Shown here: one piece after another, positions 8,158 to 16,621 of the stretch
Layout: each line of letters opens with the position of its first letter
Position numbering within the stretch: position 1 is the stretch's first letter
Source: Jonesia denitrificans DSM 20603
Lineage (GTDB): Bacteria > Actinomycetota > Actinomycetes > Actinomycetales > Cellulomonadaceae
DNA: 64,000 nt
Assembly (NCBI RefSeq): GCF_000024065.1
Contig: NC_013174.1
Coordinates: 2,480,001-2,544,000 of the forward strand
Direction: 5' to 3'
Notes under the pieces: generated by a model
Told to the model about the DNA's origin: nothing
The model's input: the letters and a program-made list of their open reading frames with translations, nothing else
Databases searched by the model: none
Position numbers and translations under genes: made by a program

Positions 8158-10806
8158 ATGTCTATTACACCTTTCCCGACACAGGGCCAATACCCTTGGT
8201 ACGACCAACTTGAACAGTGGGGCGCGGACACACAAGCCGCCGCCGAATCCGCTGAACTAAACGCGGATGCTTTACGAGCAGACGTAGCAACCGCACTCAG
8301 CGACTCAACCGCCGCGAGTGCCGCCGCCATTGCTGCTGCAGGTCTCGTGGGTGCGCCTGCTGGGGAGGCTGTGCTCGCGGCCGTCTCAGAAGGAGGGGCC
8401 GCCTATGGTGAGTTGACCCGCTCGTTTACGCAAATCCGGCAAACGGACTTAGCTTCATTCCTTGAGCCCGGCGAAGTGCTACCTAACGATGGTGTAATGG
8501 ATGCGTATCCGCTGTTTCAGCGCGCGGTTGACGCAGTCACCGCGCAAGGGGTTCCTAAGACGATCGCTATCCCCAGCGGGAAATACCGCATACAGTCCTC
8601 GGTGCGGTGGCGCACCGGGTCTCATGTCGGATTTGTGGGGGCGGGTCGGGAAAATACGCGAATCCTTCCAGAAGGATCAGCCGTATTTGGGATCATGGAC
8701 CCGAGCTTCGATGACACTACAACGCTCAATGGCCTCCATTTCGCGGATTTCACCATCGATTGCAGTGGCCAGACCGGCCCTATGGATCAGGTGGGCATTA
8801 AGGGGATCGCCCTGCGTTGGCTTGTCGATTCCCGTTTTGACCGGGTGCGAATCTTAAACTCATGGGCGACCTCATTCGGGTGCGACTTCCTCCGCAACGT
8901 CACCTTCGCGGACTGCACGGCGATCGGCTCTGGTCGCGGCGCGATCAGCAGGCATTCGTTCGGTGCCGGATTCGGGATCGGAACCGGCGCGTTCGAGAAT
9001 GAGACTGTCCGTTTCGAGTCCTGCTATGCGGAGGGCGCGCGTTCGTCCGGGTTCTTCGTCGAAAACCTCATCAGCACCCCTAACGGTGTGCGCGGCGAGG
9101 GGGCTGGGTTCATCATGACCGGCTGTGTTGCTGTCGGCAACTGGAACGGGCTGCGCGATTTCGGCGCAGAGTCGTCCGTGATTACCGGGTGCCAGTTCAT
9201 TGATAACGAGAACGCTGGAATCAGCATCGACGGTGGCTCCCAGGCTGGCAGGCACGGAGGTCGCAACAACCTCGCGACGGGCAACATTATCCGTGGCAAC
9301 AGCGTCGGTGTGCTTGTCGGTGACGCCGCAGTGGGTTCTTACACGTTTGCGGATAACGAAATTGTGGGAAACACTCTCGCAGGATGTCGAGTTACCGGTC
9401 GGATCGGTGAAGGGTGGATCTGGCAGGGCAACCGTATCAGCCAGAACGGCGCGGGAGGGATCGAGATCCTTTCTCCCCTAATTTCCCTCCCACAGATCAC
9501 AAACAACGTGATCCGAGAGAACGGGACCGGAGACGGCATATCAATGGTTGGTGACACTGTGGAACCGGTTATCAACGGGAACACGATCTCAGGCCATCGC
9601 GGCGCTGGTATACGCCTTCCTGGTGAGTCATCGTTCATGACCACGCCAACGATACGCAACAACAACACCTCGGAGAACTCGCTGGGCAGCCTGGTGAACG
9701 AGAAGGTCACGGATGATACTGCGCATATCGCAGGGAACCGGGCAGGAGCATCCTTCTCGACGCTCACCAACCTCAATCCGCGTCCGTCGTTCCAGGACGG
9801 CTCGATTGGGCCGGTAACCGTGATCACGCGTTTCGAGGCTCCCGTGCCGCTGTTGGACGAGGAACGCGGATACGTTCGTCTCATCGCAATGGGGAACTCT
9901 CCGACTGCTCGTGTGATGCGCGTGAACGCTGCACTGTCCGGGCCGCTGACCGTCTCCGCATGGGTTCGCGCCACCAGAGATACCCGCATCCGTGCGGCCG
10001 TCTCTGGGAGGTGGGCAGCGGGCACGCAAAGCCGCAACTGGCAGCAGGGCGGCGTGGAGGCCACGGGGGATTGGCAGCGCGTCCATGTGACGTTCGTGCT
10101 TCCAGCCAACGGGTCTGGGGCTGACTTGACTCTTTCCATCGACAACACCGAAGCGGGAGGCGTGCTCGATGTGCGTGACATCCTGCTGACCCCCGGCGTG
10201 ACCCTCTGGGGCTACTTCGACGGAGACTCAGTCGGTGCCGAATGGACCGGCGCAGCATACGAATCTACGTCGGTGCTCACTCTTTCGGAAGTGCCAATCA
10301 GTCTTGAAGATCGGCTCTTTTCGCTTACTGGGCAAGTGCCGCTAGTAGAAAAAGTAGGGTCTGGCACCACGGGAGGTCTGACTGAAACAGCTGCTCAGCC
10401 ACTAACGATGTACGCGGTCTTTGCGTCTGCCCCGTCAGGGGTCCGTGCCCGCTTGCGTAGTGCAGTAAACCCCGCTACTGACCGGTTCGCCATAGGTAGG
10501 AATGGCGCTGGCAACGCGTGGGTGGCCGTCGCGACAGACACCACCGAGGCCACAAAATTTGCGGCAGTAAACATGGTGGCAGGCCCCGCAGTTATTGCAG
10601 GGGTCCGCGAGGAAACCATTATCACCGTTGACGTTCACGGGGAGTCATCTAACTCGATTGAGGTCGATGGATTCAATGCAGTTCCTTTGGCGAACATAAA
10701 TAATGACGCCTCGGTAGTGCACTCGCTCGTTTACTTGGGGGCGCATGAAGCGGGGGTCCGGTCCGCTGTGATGGACGCCCTGGCCGCTGAGTATGGCATC
10801 GCTTAA
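8158..10806 (+). CDS. Tailspike with right-handed beta-helix (pectin-lyase-like) domain
   Basis: 882 residues from ATG 8158 (GGAGA upstream). Residues 1-75 form an Ala-rich helical adaptor. Residues about 90-530 show beta-helix coils with repeated short strands and Asn/Gly turns (GNIIRGNSVGVLVGD, NGNTISGHRGAGIRL, IRNNNTSENS). The segment about 534-710 resembles a jelly-roll carbohydrate-binding module (SAWVRATRDTRIRAA, GDWQRVHVTFVLP). Residues about 715-882 are another beta-rich terminal domain. It probably binds or cleaves a host surface glycan. Codon use in the helix part is more GC-rich than in adjacent tail genes, suggesting module exchange. Confidence 0.75.
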   Translation: MSITPFPTQGQYPWYDQLEQWGADTQAAAESAELNADALRADVATALSDSTAASAAAIAAAGLVGAPAGEAVLAAVSEGGAAYGELTRSFTQIRQTDLASFLEPGEVLPNDGVMDAYPLFQRAVDAVTAQGVPKTIAIPSGKYRIQSSVRWRTGSHVGFVGAGRENTRILPEGSAVFGIMDPSFDDTTTLNGLHFADFTIDCSGQTGPMDQVGIKGIALRWLVDSRFDRVRILNSWATSFGCDFLRNVTFADCTAIGSGRGAISRHSFGAGFGIGTGAFENETVRFESCYAEGARSSGFFVENLISTPNGVRGEGAGFIMTGCVAVGNWNGLRDFGAESSVITGCQFIDNENAGISIDGGSQAGRHGGRNNLATGNIIRGNSVGVLVGDAAVGSYTFADNEIVGNTLAGCRVTGRIGEGWIWQGNRISQNGAGGIEILSPLISLPQITNNVIRENGTGDGISMVGDTVEPVINGNTISGHRGAGIRLPGESSFMTTPTIRNNNTSENSLGSLVNEKVTDDTAHIAGNRAGASFSTLTNLNPRPSFQDGSIGPVTVITRFEAPVPLLDEERGYVRLIAMGNSPTARVMRVNAALSGPLTVSAWVRATRDTRIRAAVSGRWAAGTQSRNWQQGGVEATGDWQRVHVTFVLPANGSGADLTLSIDNTEAGGVLDVRDILLTPGVTLWGYFDGDSVGAEWTGAAYESTSVLTLSEVPISLEDRLFSLTGQVPLVEKVGSGTTGGLTETAAQPLTMYAVFASAPSGVRARLRSAVNPATDRFAIGRNGAGNAWVAVATDTTEATKFAAVNMVAGPAVIAGVREETIITVDVHGESSNSIEVDGFNAVPLANINNDASVVHSLVYLGAHEAGVRSAVMDALAAEYGIA

Positions 10807-10848
10807 TGTCGGGAAGCGCCCTAAACCGAATCCATGATTGGAGGGGAA

Positions 10849-11652
10849 ATGCGTTACGAAACCATTGCCACATTGGCAAACGAAACCTACGTGATAACCC
10901 CGCTTGAGGAAGGGCAAGCACTCCACTTCAACGGAAACCGGTACACCGGCCCTGTAGGTGAACCGATCCGCGTGTACGGCACCGGCCCCGTGGAAATCTC
11001 CCAAGGGAAATGGGGTAACCGCCTACGTGCAACCGGCAAATACGACGGCCCCTACTTCGACGGTTACACCCCCAGCACCGTTCCTGCCGAGTTCCTCACG
11101 CTACAACGCAGCATTGACGGCAGCCCTTGGGTAACCCTCGCGGAAGACATACAACTCGACGGAGCCGTAACCGACCCCATCCCCGCGCTCGCAGGCACAA
11201 ACACCTACCGGGCAGTCAGCAAAACCGTGTTGCCCACCAGCGCAAACGGGCCAAACGTTGACTACCAAATCAACGAACCGAAATGGCACTACATCAACAC
11301 TGGCCCGCACATGAGCGAAGTCTACAGAGTGTACGGAAACCCCAACCTCTCACGACAACACAGCCGCAACCGCGCCACCATCCACATGGCCGGACGCGCA
11401 AACCCCATCACAATCACCGGGGAGAACCGCTCATCAACCTACACGCTGACAGCCCAACTCACCCCCGACGCGACACCACCCAACCAATGGGAAAACCTCG
11501 AATGGACACCCGACCCAATCTGCTACCGAGACCCATCAGGACAACGCATCCTAGGGACAGTCAACGGCACAGAACTGACCGGGTCGAAATGGCCGGAGGT
11601 GAGCGTCGCATTCACAAAAACCGACTACCAAGAGGAAGAAATCTATGAGTAA
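10849..11652 (+). CDS. Phage tail protein, unrecognised family
   Basis: 267 residues. ATG 10849 follows GGAGGGGAA; the ATG at 10834 lies before that RBS. Beta-rich throughout, with YVITPLEEGQALHF near the start and many Thr/Asn/Pro turns. Its stop overlaps the next gene's ATG by 8 bases, so it is part of the baseplate gene run. No motif identifies it; a role as a minor tail or distal tail component comes from place alone. Confidence 0.55.
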   Translation: MRYETIATLANETYVITPLEEGQALHFNGNRYTGPVGEPIRVYGTGPVEISQGKWGNRLRATGKYDGPYFDGYTPSTVPAEFLTLQRSIDGSPWVTLAEDIQLDGAVTDPIPALAGTNTYRAVSKTVLPTSANGPNVDYQINEPKWHYINTGPHMSEVYRVYGNPNLSRQHSRNRATIHMAGRANPITITGENRSSTYTLTAQLTPDATPPNQWENLEWTPDPICYRDPSGQRILGTVNGTELTGSKWPEVSVAFTKTDYQEEEIYE

Positions 11653-12685
11653 AGCGCATAGGGTTCAAACCCTCAAGGTGAACCTGCTCGACACCGGGGA
11701 GAACCTTCTAGGGGAACTCCCCGGCGTCGAGGGGGGCGGATTCGAGTACAACACCAACGCCATCGTAAAAACGTCGGGTTCCCTTGACGTTGTCGGGGTG
11801 ACGTCGAGGGACTGGACTAATCTTCGTGTCCAACCGGTCATCAGCGTAGACGGGGAGGATCACCCTTTGGGGGTGTTTCTTCCCACCTCCCCCGAAACCG
11901 CGTGGGATGACCACTTCACAACCCAAACTGTGGACCTGCTCGACAAGCTTGCGATCCTTGACCAGGCAGTAACCCCCACGATGCTGTCAATCCCTGCAGG
12001 GACAAACCTGACCGACGCGGTCACCGCCGTCATTGAAATGTCCGGGGAACCAGCCGGGGCAGTGAACCCATCCGACCAGACAACGCGGACAGACACCACC
12101 TGGGAGCCAGGGACAACACTCCTGCGGGTGGTGAACGATCTGCTGGAATCCGCGAACTACTTTTCACTGTGGTGTGACGGCTGGGGGCGCTACCAAATCA
12201 CACCATACGTGGACACGAAATCGCGTCCAATCGTCGCCGAATGGGAAGAAGGGGAAAACGCGACTTTCACACCTGACTTCGACCACCTCGAGGATATTTA
12301 TACAGTCCCTAACCGTGTGATCTGCGTCTCCCAGGCGACAGGAGACGAGGAAGCCCTAGTGTCTGTCGCGGAGAACACAAACCCGCAAAGTCCGTACAGT
12401 TTCCAGGCGCGCGGACGGTGGATCGACCACGTCGAAGAAAACGTGGAAACCACCGGGCAAACCGCCCTCAACGACTACGCGGCAAGGCGACTACAAGAAC
12501 TATCCTCCGCAATGTCGACCGTCACAATCACCCACCTTTACCGCCCGTTCAACCTGAACGACGCAGCAACATTCGCCTCACACCGGGCAGGGATCACCGG
12601 CAGGCATGTCATCACAAAATACTCGATCCCCTGGTCTGAAACAGGGTTAACCACAACAACTTTGCGGAAGGTGGTGGAAGTGTAG
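11645..12685 (+). CDS. Minor tail/baseplate hub protein
   Basis: 346 residues. It starts RVQTLKVNLLDTGENLLGELPGV and continues with a strand-rich region containing TSGSLDVVG, DHPLGVFLPTSPE and TTLLRVVNDLLESANYFSLWCDGWGRY. This pattern is frequent in siphovirus tail-hub proteins of Gram-positive phages (gp27/gpD-like fold), and the C-terminal half ends FNLNDAATFASHRAGITGRHVITKY. It should form the ring through which DNA passes. Homology is judged by eye. Confidence 0.65.
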   Translation: MSKAHRVQTLKVNLLDTGENLLGELPGVEGGGFEYNTNAIVKTSGSLDVVGVTSRDWTNLRVQPVISVDGEDHPLGVFLPTSPETAWDDHFTTQTVDLLDKLAILDQAVTPTMLSIPAGTNLTDAVTAVIEMSGEPAGAVNPSDQTTRTDTTWEPGTTLLRVVNDLLESANYFSLWCDGWGRYQITPYVDTKSRPIVAEWEEGENATFTPDFDHLEDIYTVPNRVICVSQATGDEEALVSVAENTNPQSPYSFQARGRWIDHVEENVETTGQTALNDYAARRLQELSSAMSTVTITHLYRPFNLNDAATFASHRAGITGRHVITKYSIPWSETGLTTTTLRKVVEV

Positions 12686-13294
12686 ATGCGCGGTGCAACA
12701 GATTTCATGGCAGACATCGCGGTGATGATCCGGAAGCAAGTTGTGGACGCCGTCCCGACTTTCCGGTGGGCGACCGTGACCGGTGCGAACCCTCTGCGGA
12801 TCAGGTTTGACGGGGAAACAGACCCTTTGCCGATCACCCCGGATGCCCTGGTCAACCCGCCTGTGGGGGCCAGGGTTTTCGTCCTCCACTGGATGCGCCG
12901 CGTAACCGTTTTGGGGCGCGCGGGGGGCATACCAGACACCGGATGGGTGCCTTTCGACCCGTCGCCTGCTTGCCAGGTGCACGCAGGACAGCAGCCGATG
13001 TATCGGGTGCGCGATGGTGTCCTTTACATGCGTGGTGCGGTGTCGCTGAAAAGCGGTGAGTTCGGCACCGGGTATATCGCAGTCAGCGAACCGTTGAGCG
13101 TTCTTGCTGGTGTAAGCAATCTGGATTGGAAAACCAGTGTGAATCTCGCTGGTGCTGGTGCGCGTTTACCGTTGCGCGGGTATGTGCATGCGTCGACGCA
13201 GGAAATTATGGTCGCAGCCGTGAGCGATGCCGTTCTGACGCCGTCGACTTACGCCACGCTCAATGGTTTTTCGGGCATGGACTTAACGGACTAA
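12686..13294 (+). CDS. Baseplate protein with OB-fold-like N-terminus
   Basis: 202 residues from ATG 12686, directly after the hub stop; ATG 12707 is a possible alternative. Residues about 10-75 (FRWATVTGANPLRIRFDGE, then LVNPPVGARVFVLHWMRRVTVLG) match the small OB barrel at the base of tail spikes and baseplate V-type proteins. Residues about 90-202 form a separate beta domain (YRVRDGVLYMRGAVSL) like those in tail-tip receptor-binding proteins. Confidence 0.6.
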   Translation: MRGATDFMADIAVMIRKQVVDAVPTFRWATVTGANPLRIRFDGETDPLPITPDALVNPPVGARVFVLHWMRRVTVLGRAGGIPDTGWVPFDPSPACQVHAGQQPMYRVRDGVLYMRGAVSLKSGEFGTGYIAVSEPLSVLAGVSNLDWKTSVNLAGAGARLPLRGYVHASTQEIMVAAVSDAVLTPSTYATLNGFSGMDLTD

Positions 13295-13316
13295 TTCAAC
13301 TTTTTTGGGGGCAAGG

Positions 13317-13703
13317 ATGGGGAGCATTGTGAGTGTATCAAGCTTAAGTGCAGCGGATTTAGCCGCTTTACAGTTGGAGATTGAAGCGGAAACAGCCAGG
13401 CGGGAGAGGTTGGCCGGGTTCGTGGGCGCGTGGCTGCGGTGTTTGGGGCAGGTGCGCGAGTTCGCGCAAGCATGCCCACCAGTTCCTTTTGAGTCACCAC
13501 CTACGTGGGAGAACGCTTTGACGGGTTTTGTTCCTGGTCAGAGGGTTGCGCATGAGGGGCGTGTGTGGCGCAACGACTCGCAGGGGCTACTTATGACGGT
13601 GCCTGGCGTGGATGGGTGGTGGACCGATGTAACCCCCGAACCCGACCCCGAGCCAGAGCCGGACCCCGAGCCTGGGACGGAAGAGGAAGGAGGCGGCGCA
13701 TGA
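13317..13703 (+). CDS. Small protein with CBM5/12-like wall- or chitin-binding module
   Basis: 128 residues from ATG 13317 (GGGGGCAAGG before it). An N-terminal helix (about 6-50, LSAADLAALQLEIEAETARRE) is followed by a module at about 60-105: WENALTGFVPGQRVAHEGRVWR, then GVDGWWTDVTP. The W...G..V...G..W...W spacing is that of chitin-binding CBM5/12 domains. The tail is a Pro-Glu-Asp repeat (EPDPEPEPDPEPG). It overlaps the next gene by ATGA. It lies between tail and lysis genes, so it may be a tail-tip adhesin or a lysis accessory. Confidence 0.6.
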   Translation: MGSIVSVSSLSAADLAALQLEIEAETARRERLAGFVGAWLRCLGQVREFAQACPPVPFESPPTWENALTGFVPGQRVAHEGRVWRNDSQGLLMTVPGVDGWWTDVTPEPDPEPEPDPEPGTEEEGGGA

Positions 13704-13984
13704 CAGCCATGGTCCTCACACTCATCGGATCAGCCGGAGTCGGAGCAATCGTCACCGCCGTGCTACTGCACCTGCGAGAATCACCAAAAGCAAAAGCAGA
13801 CACCGCGGCGACACTCGCGTCTACCGCGCTCGCGATCGTGGAAAAACTCGAGGACAGAGTCACAGTCCTCGAATCACGAGACCTCGCGGCGACCGCTTAC
13901 ATCGCGGTGCTACGTCAGCATATCGAGGCGGGCAATCCACCTCCCCCACCGGACTGGCCGGAAATCCTCAAATCAATCGCCTAG
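13700..13984 (+). CDS. Small membrane-anchored phage protein
   Basis: 94 residues, ATGA overlap with the previous stop. One N-terminal membrane segment (about 3-24, VLTLIGSAGVGAIVTAVLL) is followed by a helix likely to form a coiled coil (LASTALAIVEKLEDRVTVLES) and a PPPPPDWPEIL tail. Placement just before the endolysin suggests a holin-like or lysis-associated role, similar to DUF2746-type actinophage proteins. Function not established. Confidence 0.6.
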   Translation: MTAMVLTLIGSAGVGAIVTAVLLHLRESPKAKADTAATLASTALAIVEKLEDRVTVLESRDLAATAYIAVLRQHIEAGNPPPPPDWPEILKSIA

Positions 13985-14007
13985 CACCCCACAGTGGGTG
14001 CTTTTTT
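13983..14007 (+). terminator. Short intrinsic terminator before the endolysin
   Basis: AGCACCC at 13983-13989 pairs with GGGTGCT at 13996-14002, followed by a run of Ts to 14007. It separates the tail operon from the lysis genes. Confidence 0.7.
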
Positions 14008-14033
14008 CATACCAAAAACAGGAGAAAAACATC

Positions 14034-14867
14034 ATGGTTGTTTCACAAAATGGCTGGTCCGGCGTGTGGACGGGTTTGTCCCCGACGCTCACAAGCCTGC
14101 GGTGGATCACGGGCCGTGTGCGTCGCGGGAACGTCCACACGATCTTTGATTACCTCGGTGAGCGCTTCCACAAGGAAGTCGAACCGATCACGAAATCGCA
14201 TTCGTGGGGGTGGGCTAACCGGGCGATCCGGGGTGCGTCCACTCTCTCAAACCACGCCAGTGGTACTGCGGTGGACTTCAACGCGCCAAGGCACCCCCTC
14301 GGCGCGTGGGGCACTTTCAAGCCCGTACAGGTCACCGCGATCCGCCGAATCTTGAAAGACCTCGATGGGGTCGTCCGGTGGGGTGGGGACTACACCGGAC
14401 GCAAGGATGAGATGCATTTTGAGATCGTCGGGTCCGCGTCAAAGGTCGCTGCGGTGGCCCGGAAAATCAAGACCGCGAAAGCCCCGAAGCCGTCCACACC
14501 GTCTGTGGTGAAAGGGCTTGTGGAGGACTCTAAGTGGGGTTCTGCGACGACTCGCCGCGCCCAGCAGGTCGCAGGGACACCGGATGACGGGAAGGTGTCC
14601 GGGCAGGAGCGGCAGCACCGAAACCAGCATCTCACGACCGGGTGGGAGTGGGGGGCACCTGGTGCGGGTAAAGGGTCCCAGCTGATTGCCCGCCTGCAGC
14701 AGGACCTGAAAAAGAAGGGCCTCTACAAGGGGAAGATCGACGGCATCGCCGGCCCCGGGTTCTGGTCTGGGTTCAAGAAAGCGCAGAAGGAAAAGACCAT
14801 CAAGGCTGCGATCAGGCGGTTCCAAATGTGCCTGAATGAAGGCCGTTTTTGGACTATCAGGAAATAA
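14034..14867 (+). CDS. Endolysin, M15-type L,D/D-Ala peptidase with C-terminal wall-binding region
   Basis: 277 residues from ATG 14034 (AGGAGAAAAAC upstream). The catalytic domain carries the M15 zinc motif SNHASGTAVD (His74, Asp81) and EMHFEI (Glu126, His128). It should cut peptidoglycan stem or cross-link peptides. After a Lys/Pro linker (about 145-155) a C-terminal region (about 160-277) has two similar blocks: DSKWGSATTRRAQQV and GKIDGIAGPGFWSGF. These resemble the peptidoglycan-binding repeats of actinophage lysins. A holin gene follows. Confidence 0.85.
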   Translation: MVVSQNGWSGVWTGLSPTLTSLRWITGRVRRGNVHTIFDYLGERFHKEVEPITKSHSWGWANRAIRGASTLSNHASGTAVDFNAPRHPLGAWGTFKPVQVTAIRRILKDLDGVVRWGGDYTGRKDEMHFEIVGSASKVAAVARKIKTAKAPKPSTPSVVKGLVEDSKWGSATTRRAQQVAGTPDDGKVSGQERQHRNQHLTTGWEWGAPGAGKGSQLIARLQQDLKKKGLYKGKIDGIAGPGFWSGFKKAQKEKTIKAAIRRFQMCLNEGRFWTIRK

Positions 14868-14878
14868 GGAGAAACATC

Positions 14879-15094
14879 ATGGAACACGTTGAGAATCTTG
14901 TGCGGCCTGCTGCGATCCGTGCGGTCCGCACTTTCTTGCAGGTGCTGATCCCTGCGCTTGGTGCGGGTGCTATCACTGAGCTCGACTACCTGGGCGCGGT
15001 CAGTATCGCTGCCGGTGCCACCCTAATCGCTTTCCTTCAAGGCGTACTCGGTGGCCTACCCGAAGCGGAAGGCCAGGGTGATGGGACTCTCTGA
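14879..15094 (+). CDS. Holin
   Basis: 71 residues from ATG 14879, RBS AAGGAGAA. Two hydrophobic segments (about 14-34 and 41-62, TFLQVLIPALGAGAI and GAVSIAAGATLIAFLQGVL) are joined by a short acidic turn, with a charged C-terminus. This resembles r1t-type class II holins. It would open the membrane for the preceding endolysin. The next gene starts inside its end. Confidence 0.8.
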   Translation: MEHVENLVRPAAIRAVRTFLQVLIPALGAGAITELDYLGAVSIAAGATLIAFLQGVLGGLPEAEGQGDGTL

Positions 15095-15317
15095 CGCGCT
15101 CAAAGCGCAAAAAGTACCCGTGGGTGGCCCACGCTGCCAGGTCGGGCGACTGCTGCACACCTTGCCCGCCGATGACGTCGACGCTTTGGCGGAGGCTTTG
15201 GACTCGGACATGACGCACGCGTCAATTAGTCGTGCGCTCATCGAAGAAGGTCATCGGGTCACCGCGATCACGGTCGGGCGGCACCGTAGAGAGGAATGCT
15301 CTTGTGGCACTTTCTGA
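15081..15317 (+). CDS. Small phage HTH-like DNA-binding protein
   Basis: 78 residues from ATG 15081, overlapping the holin by 14 bases. Contains LPADDVDALAEALDS and ASISRALIEEGHRVTAITVGRHRR, a helix-turn-helix-like arrangement as in small terminase subunits and RinA-type factors: a resolvase-like ISRAL helix and a basic recognition segment. The tail ECSCGTF has two Cys. It could be a late regulator or a packaging accessory. It is coupled to the metallophosphoesterase gene. Confidence 0.6.
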   Translation: MGLSDALKAQKVPVGGPRCQVGRLLHTLPADDVDALAEALDSDMTHASISRALIEEGHRVTAITVGRHRREECSCGTF

Positions 15318-16452
15318 CCGGCTAGCGGAGAAAACAGCGAAGTCTCGGGCGCACATTGAGGTGGATTCTACGGGCGCGGATGTCACTGACGTGCCCGTGG
15401 AGGGCACCCTTGATGGGGATTGGGGTGCGCTAATCCGCCATTTTGGCCTTGATCCTGATGCTTTTGAGGTTGTGGATGACACGGTGCGAATGTCGATGCG
15501 GGAGCACCCAACAGGCGACAAGGGGTGGCTTTCGTCATACTCGGCGCGCTTCCGTAAGATTCGCCACGAGATGATCCGCCCGGAAGTCCTACAAAGGTGG
15601 CGTGACGACCTCACGGACTGGGAGCCGGACCCTATCTCCCATGTGGAGCAGGACCACACTTACCTGGTGCTGGTCGCTGATCCGCAGCTTGGGAAAAAGG
15701 GCACTCAGGAGGCTGTGGAAAACTGGCGGCGCGGGGTGTCTGCGCATGTCAGGCAGATACGGGCTTTGAAGCCTGCGCGGGTGCATGTCGCTTTCATGGG
15801 CGATGAGACGGAAGGTGCCTGCAACAATTACGCCAACCAACCACACACGATAGAACTGAATCAGTCCCAGCAGCTGGAATTGGACTTCGATATGCGCGTG
15901 TGGACGATCAAGCAACTTCTCGCGACTGGTCTGCCTGTATCCGCATCGTCTGTGATATCCAACCACGGCGAATGGACACGTAACGGCAGCAAAGACCCCG
16001 TGACCAGCAGCAACGACAACGCGAGCACCCACATCGCCCGTATGACGCAACGGCTTTTCCATGAGCTAGGTCACGACATTGAGTGGACCATCGGGGAAAC
16101 CCACCCCGGCATCACCCTCACCTTGGGTGGTGTGGAGTGCTATTTCTCCCACGGATACAAGGAAAAGGGCCGGGGAACGTCCACGGAGACGCGCACCAGG
16201 GCGGCGATTGAACGGCAAATCCTAGGCCGCACAGAAGAACTCGGCACAACGAAACTGTGGTTCATGGCGCACTACCACCACTTCTACACCCAAGAATTCG
16301 AGGGCCGCACACTCTTTGGGTGCCCTGCTCTTGAGGCGGAAAGGTCGAGCGAGTACATGCTCGACCAGTACGGTGTGTGGTCACCGCCGGGGATGCTCGG
16401 GATGCTTGTGGGTGGCAGTGGGAGGGGGTGGCAAAATGCCAACGTCTTTTGA
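15304..16452 (+). CDS. Phage metallophosphoesterase (calcineurin-like)
   Basis: 382 residues from GTG 15304 (AGAGGAA 9 bases before); an ATG at 15232 would overlap the HTH gene more deeply. Metal-ligand motifs in order: VADPQLGKKG (Asp), MGDETEGA (Gly-Asp), SNHGEW (Asn-His), FSHGYKEKG (His) and MAHYHHFY (His-x-His). This is the full metallophosphoesterase set. Residues 1-130 form an extra N-terminal domain. Such genes recur in actinophages near packaging or late functions. Substrate unknown. Confidence 0.75.
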   Translation: MALSDRLAEKTAKSRAHIEVDSTGADVTDVPVEGTLDGDWGALIRHFGLDPDAFEVVDDTVRMSMREHPTGDKGWLSSYSARFRKIRHEMIRPEVLQRWRDDLTDWEPDPISHVEQDHTYLVLVADPQLGKKGTQEAVENWRRGVSAHVRQIRALKPARVHVAFMGDETEGACNNYANQPHTIELNQSQQLELDFDMRVWTIKQLLATGLPVSASSVISNHGEWTRNGSKDPVTSSNDNASTHIARMTQRLFHELGHDIEWTIGETHPGITLTLGGVECYFSHGYKEKGRGTSTETRTRAAIERQILGRTEELGTTKLWFMAHYHHFYTQEFEGRTLFGCPALEAERSSEYMLDQYGVWSPPGMLGMLVGGSGRGWQNANVF

Positions 16453-16579
16453 GTGCCCCGAGTGCCTGACGCCTTTCCCGTCTCAGGCGGCTGCTGACCG
16501 GTGTGCCATGTGGTGCGGGGGAAGCGAACCCAACCACGAGAAGTATCGTCCGCGCCGCTGGGATGATTACGACGAATAA
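16436..16579 (+). CDS. Small zinc-ribbon-like phage protein
   Basis: 47 residues, ATG 16436, overlapping the phosphoesterase by 17 bases, RBS GGGAGGGGG. Four Cys in a CPEC...CAMWC arrangement suggest a zinc-binding knuckle, followed by an acidic tail. Too short for the usual gene finders but well placed and closed by a terminator. No function recognised. Confidence 0.6.
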   Translation: MPTSFECPECLTPFPSQAAADRCAMWCGGSEPNHEKYRPRRWDDYDE

Positions 16580-16583
16580 CACA

Positions 16584-16613
16584 AGCGCCCCCACCCTAAC
16601 CGGTGGGGGCGCT
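16584..16613 (+). terminator. Terminator at the end of the late operon
   Basis: 12-bp perfect stem: AGCGCCCCCACC at 16584-16595 pairs with 16602-16613, 6-base loop. It lies between convergent genes and likely serves both strands. Confidence 0.8.
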
Positions 16614-16621
16614 ATTCGTGT

